NCBI GenBank assembly: GCA_004298325.1
Contig: SCUF01000175.1
Coordinates: 1 to 42,417 of the forward strand
Length of the DNA: 42,417 nt
From: Betaproteobacteria bacterium
GTDB taxonomy: Bacteria > Pseudomonadota > Gammaproteobacteria > Burkholderiales > SG8-39
Direction: 5' to 3'
The stretch's first letter is position 1, and the number at the start of each line of letters is the position of its first letter. The position numbers were made by a program, and so were the translations under genes. Below are positions 36,125 through 42,417 of this stretch, piece by piece. Under the pieces are notes generated by a model. The model worked only from the letters and a program-made list of their open reading frames with translations. It searched no databases and had not been told where the DNA came from.

Positions 36125-36894
36125 TCCTGGCGGCAGTCGCAGCGGGTGCGCGCGCCCAGGACGACGAGATACGGCCGCCGTTCGTCACGACGCCGGACGA
36201 GGTCGTGGAGCGGATGCTGGCGCTCGCCGGCACGCGCGCCGACGATTTCGTCATGGATCTCGGCTCGGGCGATGGCCGTATCGTGATCGCGGCGGCAAGG
36301 AAGTTCGGTGCGCGCGGGCTCGGCGTCGACATCGATCCGAAACTGGTTGCGCTGTCGCGCGAAAACGCGCGCCGCGCCGGCGTCGAGGCGCTCGCCCGCT
36401 TCGAAGAGCGCGACGTGCTCGCCACCGATCTTGCGCCGGCCACGGTGGTGACGATCTACCTGCTGCCCTGGCTGGTCGACCGGCTGCAGCCGAAGCTGAT
36501 GCACGAGCTGAATCCGGGAGCGCGCATCGTGGCGCACGCCTTCGCCATGAAGGGCTGGAAGCCGGATCGCAGCGAGCACTTGCGCGTGGTGCGGCCCGAG
36601 CGCGGCCAGAGCGGCGAGAGCAGCCTGTTCCTGTGGACCGTGCCGGCAGAGGCCCGCGGCCACTGGCGCGCCGGCGACTGGCAGCTGCGCGTGCACCAGA
36701 ATTTCCAGGAGATCGAAGTCGAGTTGACCGCGGGCGGCGCCCCCCTGGCGGTTCGGGCGGCGAAGCTGGAGGGGCGCGCGATCGGCTTTTCGGGGCCGGA
36801 GTTCGCGTTTCGCGGCCGCGTCGAGGGCAGCGCGATCCAGGGCGAGCTCACACGCGGGATCAGGACCGAACCGATCACCTTCCGGAGGGATTGA
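36073..36894 (+). CDS. Exported or membrane-anchored class I SAM methyltransferase
   Basis: RRFAAALILAAVAAGARAQ signal-like; VMDLGSGDGRIVIAAARKFGARGLGVDIDPKLVALSRENAR. Confidence 0.8.
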   Translation: MVAGTRAARGRRFAAALILAAVAAGARAQDDEIRPPFVTTPDEVVERMLALAGTRADDFVMDLGSGDGRIVIAAARKFGARGLGVDIDPKLVALSRENARRAGVEALARFEERDVLATDLAPATVVTIYLLPWLVDRLQPKLMHELNPGARIVAHAFAMKGWKPDRSEHLRVVRPERGQSGESSLFLWTVPAEARGHWRAGDWQLRVHQNFQEIEVELTAGGAPLAVRAAKLEGRAIGFSGPEFAFRGRVEGSAIQGELTRGIRTEPITFRRD

Positions 36895-36895
36895 G

Positions 36896-37207
36896 ATGAA
36901 TGCGCGCACCCCCGACGAATCGGACGTATGGGAAGCGCTGCGCACGGTCGTCGATCCGGAGGTCGGTGAAAACGTGGTCGAGCTCGGCCTGGTTTATCGC
37001 GTGCTGTGCGCGCCGGGGCGCGTCGAAGTGGATCTCACCATGACTTCGCCGGCCTGCCCGCTGGCGGGGTCGATCGCCGAGGACGCGGAACACGCGGTGC
37101 GCGGCGCCTGCGACGAGGCGCACGAGGTGTGCGTCGCAATCGTCTACGAGCCGCCGTGGACACCCGAGCGCATGAGCGAGATCGCCCGCAAGCGCTTCGG
37201 CTGGTAG
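36896..37207 (+). CDS. DUF59/MIP18-family metal-sulfur cluster assembly factor
   Basis: VWEALRTVVDPEVGENVVELGLVYRV...VDLTMTSPACPLAGSIAEDAEHAV. Confidence 0.9.
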   Translation: MNARTPDESDVWEALRTVVDPEVGENVVELGLVYRVLCAPGRVEVDLTMTSPACPLAGSIAEDAEHAVRGACDEAHEVCVAIVYEPPWTPERMSEIARKRFGW

Positions 37208-37230
37208 TCCTGGTCGGCCCGCGCGGCGCC

Positions 37231-38631
37231 TCAAACGACCTTGCCGGGATTCATCAGCCCCTGCGGATCGAACGTGCGCTTGATGCGGCGCATCAGTTCG
37301 AGTTCGAGCGGCGCCTTGTGGCGCGCCAGTTCCGCGCGCTTCAGCTGCCCGATGCCGTGTTCTGCGGAGATCGAACCGCCGAGCGCGGCCACCGTATCGT
37401 AGACGACGCGGTTGACCTCCTCACGGCGGTCGATCAGCGCCGCCGTCGCGGCCGCGTCCGCCATGCCGACGTTGTAATGCAGGTTGCCGTCGCCGACGTG
37501 GCCGAAGATGAAGCTCTGCACGCCGGGAAAGCGCGCCGCAAGCGCAGCTTCGGCCTGCTCGACCAGCGCCGGAATGCGCGATACCGCAACCGCGACGTCG
37601 TGCTTGACGTTGGCGAATTGCGCCTCGGGAATCGTCTCGCGGATGCGCCAGAGCGCCGCGGCCTGGGACTGGCTCGCGGCGATCGCGGCGTCGCGCAGAT
37701 CGCCGAGCTGCGCGCCCTCGGCCAGGGCGGCTTCCAGTCTCGCCTGCAGCGATTCGAACGTGCCGCTATCCTCCAGCTCGGCGAGCACGTACCAGGGATG
37801 CGGCGCGCCGAGCGGATTTGCCAGCGCAGGGGTATGCACCAGCGCGGCTTGCAGACAGCGGTGCGAAACGAGCTCGAAGGCGCTGATGCATTCGCCGAGT
37901 CTCGCGCGCAGCCGCGCCAGCAATCGCACCGCGCCGAGCGGGCTATCGACGGCGATCCACGCGGTGGCGCTCGCGCTCGGCCTGGGCCGCAACCTGAGCG
38001 CCGCGGCGGTGATCACGCCGAGCGTGCCTTCGGCGCCGAGGAACAGCTGTTTCAGGTCGTAACCGGTATTGTCCTTGCGCAGCGTGCGCAGCCCCTGCCA
38101 GACGCTGCCGTCCGCGAGCACCACCTCGAGTCCGAGCACCTGCTCGCGCGCGTTGCCGTAGCGCAGCACGTTGACGCCGCCGGCGTTGGTCGAGAGGATG
38201 CCGCCCAGCTGGCAGCTGCCTTCGGCCGCGAGCGAGACGGGGAAGCAGCGCCCTGCGGACTCGGCGGCCTGCTGGACCTGCGCCAGCACGCAGCCCGCCT
38301 CCGCAGTGAGCGTGTCGTCGATGGCATCGAGCGCGCGGATCCGATTCATGCGCGCGAGCGACAGCACCAACTCGCGCCGGGCGCCGGTCGGCACCGAGCC
38401 GCCGGCGAGCCCGGTATTGCCGCCCTGCGGCACGATGGCCACGTATTCGCCCGCGCAGAGCTTGATCACCGCGGCGACTTCGGCAGTGCTGGCGGGACGC
38501 ACGACGCATTCCGCAGCGGCGTGAAATTGCCGGCGCCAGTCCGTGAAATAGGCTGCGGTGTCGCGGCCGGCGGTCAATACATTGGCAGCGCCGATGGCTG
38601 CGGCGAGCGCGTCGAGAAAATTCCGGGGCAT
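37231..38631 (-). CDS. FAD-binding oxidase, GlcD/D-2-hydroxyacid dehydrogenase type
   Basis: YVAIVPQGGNTGLAGGSVPTGARRELVLSLARMNRI; LGGILSTNAGGVNVLRYGNAREQVLGLEVVLADG; GHVGDGNLHYNVG; EHGIGQLKRAEL. ATG at 38631. Confidence 0.94.
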   Translation of the reverse strand: MPRNFLDALAAAIGAANVLTAGRDTAAYFTDWRRQFHAAAECVVRPASTAEVAAVIKLCAGEYVAIVPQGGNTGLAGGSVPTGARRELVLSLARMNRIRALDAIDDTLTAEAGCVLAQVQQAAESAGRCFPVSLAAEGSCQLGGILSTNAGGVNVLRYGNAREQVLGLEVVLADGSVWQGLRTLRKDNTGYDLKQLFLGAEGTLGVITAAALRLRPRPSASATAWIAVDSPLGAVRLLARLRARLGECISAFELVSHRCLQAALVHTPALANPLGAPHPWYVLAELEDSGTFESLQARLEAALAEGAQLGDLRDAAIAASQSQAAALWRIRETIPEAQFANVKHDVAVAVSRIPALVEQAEAALAARFPGVQSFIFGHVGDGNLHYNVGMADAAATAALIDRREEVNRVVYDTVAALGGSISAEHGIGQLKRAELARHKAPLELELMRRIKRTFDPQGLMNPGKVV

Positions 38632-38677
38632 GATTCTTGACGCTGATTCTCGCACACCGTAAGTTGCACCGAACCCG

Positions 38678-39853
38678 ATGACGCTGCTCGCCCAGCTCTG
38701 GATTGCCGTCTTTCTGGCCCTGACGCCGGCAATCGCGCGCGCCCAGGCGCCGGTGGTGGTCGGCGCGGTGGTGTCGCAGTCGGGCATCCTCGCCGACCTC
38801 GCCGCGGATCTGAGGAAGGCGCTGTTGCTGTGGCAGGAGGACGCGAATGCCGCGGGCGGTCTGCTTGGCCGGCGCGTCGAATTGCGCCTGCTCGACGACC
38901 GTTCCGAATCGGGCTCGGTGCGTGCGCTTTACGAGCAGCTCATTCGCGACGACCGTGCCGACCTGCTGCTCGGGCCGTTAGGCTCCGCGGCGACGCTGGG
39001 TGCCGCGGCTGCGGCCGAGGCTGAACGACGGGTGCTGCTCAACACCAGCGGGGCGGCGCGCGCCGCCCAGCGCGCCGGATTTCGCTATGTGTTCCAGGTG
39101 CCGGCGCCGTTCAGCGAGTACGGCACGGCTGCGCTGCAGCTTGCGCGACGCATGGACTACCGCCGCGTCCTGATCGTCGCGCGCAACGACCCGGTGGCAC
39201 GCGAAATGGCCGACGGAGCGCTGGCTGCGTCGCCGGCGCTGGGCTTGCAGGCGACGCTCGAGCTCTACGCCCCGCGAACCGATGACTTCGCGCCGATCCT
39301 CGGCAAGGCGCGGGCGAGCGGGGCGCAGGCCTGGATCACCTTCGGACTGGCAACGGACGCGGCGCAGATGGTGCAGGATTTTCGCCGCCTAGCCTATGCG
39401 CCTGCGATGTTCGTCGCCCAGGGCGCAGCCGATACGCAGTTCGTCAAGCGGCTGGGACAGGATGCGGAGCAGGCGATGGGCCTTTCGCCGTGGGAGCGGA
39501 CCCTGCGAACTCGCGGCAACTCGCGCTTTGTCGAGGGTTACCTGCGCAAGTGGTCGGCCGAACCGACGGCGCTCGCCGCGCAAGGCTACGCCGCGGGGAA
39601 AGTGCTCGAGGAGGCCGTGCGGCGCGCCGGCTCGCTCGAGCAGGAGACGCTGCGTGCCGCGCTCGCTGCGCTGCGCACCGAGACGCCGCTCGGCGGCTAC
39701 GAGGTGGATCACGGTGGCGGGCAGCGCGCCGCCCGGCCGCTCCTGGTGCAGATCCAGAATGGCCGTCGCGAAATCGTGTGGCCCGAGTCTTTCGCCACCG
39801 CGAAATGGCAATTGCCGTATCCTCGCTGGGAGGAGCGCGGGATCCTGAGATAG
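38678..39853 (+). CDS. ABC transporter substrate-binding protein, LivJ-like
   Basis: Signal peptide; VVVGAVVSQSGILADLAADLRKALLLWQEDANAAGGLLGRRVELRLLDDRSESGSVRALYEQLI. Confidence 0.88.
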   Translation: MTLLAQLWIAVFLALTPAIARAQAPVVVGAVVSQSGILADLAADLRKALLLWQEDANAAGGLLGRRVELRLLDDRSESGSVRALYEQLIRDDRADLLLGPLGSAATLGAAAAAEAERRVLLNTSGAARAAQRAGFRYVFQVPAPFSEYGTAALQLARRMDYRRVLIVARNDPVAREMADGALAASPALGLQATLELYAPRTDDFAPILGKARASGAQAWITFGLATDAAQMVQDFRRLAYAPAMFVAQGAADTQFVKRLGQDAEQAMGLSPWERTLRTRGNSRFVEGYLRKWSAEPTALAAQGYAAGKVLEEAVRRAGSLEQETLRAALAALRTETPLGGYEVDHGGGQRAARPLLVQIQNGRREIVWPESFATAKWQLPYPRWEERGILR

Positions 39854-39857
39854 GGAG

Positions 39858-40763
39858 ATGCCGATGCCGTTCTACCGTTCATTTCTGTTCGCCCCCGGGA
39901 ATCATCCACGTCGCGTCGAAAAGGCGTTCACGCTCGGCGCCGACGCGGTCATCCTCGACCTGGAGGATTCCGTGCCCGTTTCCGACAAGCCCGCGGCACG
40001 CAAGCCGGTGGCAGCCGCGCTGGCGGCGAGCGCGCGCGCGCAGCGCCAATGCCGTGGCTATGTGCGCGTCAACGCGATGGCGACCGCGTTCTGCTTTGCT
40101 GATCTGCTCGAAACGGTGGACCGGGGTGTCGACGGCGTCGTGCTGCCGAAGGTGGAGAGCGCCGCCGATCTGCACGCGATCGACTGGATGCTCGCCAACC
40201 TGGAGCGCGAGCGCGGGCTCGACGTGGGTTCGCTCGACCTGATGCCCATCGTCGAGACCGCGGCCGGCATTGCCCGTATCGATCGCATCCTTCAGGCGCG
40301 CAGACTCAAGCCCTACGCGGGCGTCTGGCGCGTGCGCCGTGTTGCCTTCGGCGCCGGCGACTACAGCCACGACCTGGGGCTTTCGCCGACTCACGAAGAG
40401 CCGGAACTGTCGCACGCGAGGGCGCGCCTGGTGCTCGCCTCGCGCGTGGCCGGGCTCGAAGCACCGATCGACAGTCCCTGGTTTCATTTCAAGGACCGCG
40501 AGGGTTTCCGGCGCGCGCTCGGGCGCAGCCGGCGCAGCGGATTCCAGGGCAGACTCTGCATCCACCCGGACCAGGTGGCCGATGCCAACGATGGCTACGG
40601 CCCCACCGTGGAGGAAATTGCCGAGGCCGAGCGCATCGTCGCGGCGTTCCGGGCGGCCGAGGCCGCGGGCTCGGCAGCGATCGAGGTCGACGGGCAGATG
40701 GTCGATTATCCGATCGTGCGCCGTGCCGAGCGGCTGCTGAAGGCGCTCAAGGGTGAGGCGTAA
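39858..40763 (+). CDS. HpcH/HpaI aldolase / CitE-like CoA ester lyase
   Basis: RSFLFAPGNHPRRVEKAFTLGADAVILDLEDSVP; GVDGVVLPKVESAADL; LMPIVETAAGI; GRLCIHPDQV. Confidence 0.93.
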   Translation: MPMPFYRSFLFAPGNHPRRVEKAFTLGADAVILDLEDSVPVSDKPAARKPVAAALAASARAQRQCRGYVRVNAMATAFCFADLLETVDRGVDGVVLPKVESAADLHAIDWMLANLERERGLDVGSLDLMPIVETAAGIARIDRILQARRLKPYAGVWRVRRVAFGAGDYSHDLGLSPTHEEPELSHARARLVLASRVAGLEAPIDSPWFHFKDREGFRRALGRSRRSGFQGRLCIHPDQVADANDGYGPTVEEIAEAERIVAAFRAAEAAGSAAIEVDGQMVDYPIVRRAERLLKALKGEA

Positions 40764-41976
40764 CGGCGGCTGCGAGGCGGTCGAGCAGCCGTCCTTTCCC
40801 TGGCTGCCGCTCGCCGTCACGCTCGCCATTCAGACGCTGGTCGCCGTCGCCGTCTATTGCGCGCCGGTGATGGCGCCCGTCGCGGCACGCGAACTGCAGC
40901 TGCCGCCGAGCGCGATCGGCTGGTTCATCGCCATCGTCTACCTCGGTTCCATGGTCGGTTCGGTCACTGCGGGCGGCTGGGCGGCGCGCTTCGGACCGAT
41001 CCGCGTCAGCCAGGTCGGGCTCGCACTGTGCCTGGCGGGCCTGGGATTGGCGGCATCCGCCGTGCTGCCGCTGGTGATTCTGGGCGCGTTCGTCGTCGGC
41101 CTGGGCTACGGACCCTCGACTCCGGCCAGTTCGCAGATCCTGATGCGCGCCTCGCCGCCATCCAGCATCGCATTCACCTTTTCGATCAAGCAGACCGGCG
41201 TACCGCTCGGCGGCGCCATCGCCGGCGTGGCCGTGCCCGCGCTCGTCTTGGCAGCAGGCTGGCGCAGTACCGCGATCGTGATCGGCCTGGCTTGCCTCGC
41301 GCTGGCACTCGCGATCGAGCCTTGGCGCGGCCGTTACGATCGCGCTCTCGACGCGCGGGCGCCGCTGTCGCTGGTGGCGGCTGCTGCACCCGTGCTGCTG
41401 GTGCTGCGCGCGCCGAACCTGCGGCAGATGGCGCTCACCTCGTTCGTGTACGGCGGCGTGCAGATCACGCTCGTCACGTACCTGGTGACGTTCCTGACGG
41501 AGAGCTTCGCCCTGACGCTGGTGCTCGCGGGATTGGTGATGTCGGTTTCGCAGCTCGCCAGCGTTGCCGGGCGCGTGCTTTGGGGCGTGCTGGCAGACCG
41601 CGTGCTCGCGCGCCGCACGATGCTCGCATGGCTCGGATTCGGGATGGGCGCTTGCGCCCTGGCAACGCTCGCGGCGTCGGCGCTATGGCCGGCCTGGCTG
41701 CTGTTCGTGTTCGCCGCCGTCTTCGGCGCGACTGCGGTGGGATGGAACGGCGTCTATCTCGCCGAGGTGGCGCGCCGTGCGCCGGCAGGCAAGATCAGCG
41801 AAGCCACAGGCGGCTGCCTGTTCTTCACCTTTCTCGGCGTCGTCGTCACGCCGCCGGCGTTCAACGGGGTTCTCGCGCTGTCGGCGAGCTATCCCTTGGC
41901 CTACGCGGCGTTCGGCGTGCCGGCGCTTGCCGTCGGTGCCTGGCTGCTCGCGGTGCGGCCCGCGGCGACGCGCTGA
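40753..41976 (+). CDS. MFS transporter
   Basis: About 12 hydrophobic segments; GSVTAGGWAARFGPIRVSQVGLALCLAGLG; RVLWGVLADRVLARRTML. Confidence 0.9.
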   Translation: MRRNGGCEAVEQPSFPWLPLAVTLAIQTLVAVAVYCAPVMAPVAARELQLPPSAIGWFIAIVYLGSMVGSVTAGGWAARFGPIRVSQVGLALCLAGLGLAASAVLPLVILGAFVVGLGYGPSTPASSQILMRASPPSSIAFTFSIKQTGVPLGGAIAGVAVPALVLAAGWRSTAIVIGLACLALALAIEPWRGRYDRALDARAPLSLVAAAAPVLLVLRAPNLRQMALTSFVYGGVQITLVTYLVTFLTESFALTLVLAGLVMSVSQLASVAGRVLWGVLADRVLARRTMLAWLGFGMGACALATLAASALWPAWLLFVFAAVFGATAVGWNGVYLAEVARRAPAGKISEATGGCLFFTFLGVVVTPPAFNGVLALSASYPLAYAAFGVPALAVGAWLLAVRPAATR

Positions 41977-42006
41977 AGCCGCGGTCCGCGGACATAGAAT
42001 CGCGTC

Positions 42007-42417
42007 ATGCGTGATGTGATCGTGTTGCACGGCCTGTGGGTGCCGGGGCTGGTCATGTCGCCGCTCGCGGCGCGCCTCGCCCGCGAAGGGTTTCGCTGCC
42101 ACCTGTTTCGCTACGCGGGTCGGGACCATCCCCTGGAAGCGAACGCCGAGCGCCTGCTGCGTTTTGCGCGTGAGCGCGGACCGGCGCATTTCGTCGGTCA
42201 CAGCCTGGGAGGCCTGGTGATCCTTGAAGCACTCGCTGCAACGCCGGAAATGGCGGTGGGAAACGTGGTCCTGCTGGGAACCCCGGCGCGCGGCAGTTTC
42301 GCCGGGCGGCGATTCGCCGGACATCGCTTCGGCCGCTGGCTCCTGGGCCGCAGCGAGTCGCTCTGGCGCGAGCGCAGCGCCATTCGCTGGACGCGCACCG
42401 AGCCGCTCGGCGTGATC
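42007..42417 (+). CDS. Alpha/beta hydrolase, 5' part (truncated by the window end)
   Basis: MRDVIVLHGLWVPGLVMSPLAARLAREGF; HFVGHSLGGLVILEAL (GxSxG). Confidence 0.85.
   Translation, partial: MRDVIVLHGLWVPGLVMSPLAARLAREGFRCHLFRYAGRDHPLEANAERLLRFARERGPAHFVGHSLGGLVILEALAATPEMAVGNVVLLGTPARGSFAGRRFAGHRFGRWLLGRSESLWRERSAIRWTRTEPLGVI

Noticed and set aside
1-42417. CRISPR arrays, prophage, IS elements, toxin-antitoxin pairs, tRNA or rRNA genes
   Set aside because: No regularly spaced direct repeats, transposase or integrase motifs, paired small toxin/antitoxin ORFs or cloverleaf-like segments were recognised by eye; tRNAscan-SE, MinCED and ISfinder searches would be decisive.

Overview
This is a GC-rich (probably betaproteobacterial) chromosomal window, densely coding, with no rRNA, tRNA, CRISPR array or IS element that I can support. 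From left to right it contains: the 3' end of a COQ7-like gene; a class III nucleotide cyclase; a glycan cluster (two MurG-like and two GT4-like glycosyltransferases plus a deacetylase-like protein); a Yej/Opp-type peptide ABC importer; a methyltransferase; a very unusual ABC-exporter-like protein with a degenerate, expanded nucleotide-binding domain; a single-domain cNMP-binding protein; OsmC; rplM-rpsI; argC; a DUF6776-like protein; bactofilin; erpA; anmK; an M23 peptidase; tyrS; a TRAP transporter operon with two tandem DctP proteins; a MalY/PatB-like aminotransferase; a ChaC-like protein; a split ThDP decarboxylase; a small Ala/Lys-rich exported protein; a transglutaminase/TlpA/methyltransferase/DUF59 unit; a GlcD-like FAD oxidase; a LivJ-like binding protein; a CitE-like lyase; an MFS transporter; and the 5' end of an alpha/beta hydrolase. 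The most interesting signal is non-coding. In an AT-rich island just upstream of rplM-rpsI there is a candidate ~70-nt sRNA with a sigma70-like promoter and a strong intrinsic terminator. Its first hairpin displays CCTCCTTT, the same sequence as the anti-Shine-Dalgarno tail of 16S rRNA. A 12-bp perfect inverted repeat places one arm over the sRNA -35 element and the other over the rplM -10 element. The second candidate system is the ABC-like protein with altered Walker A, Walker B, signature and H-loop motifs, paired with the cNMP-binding protein.
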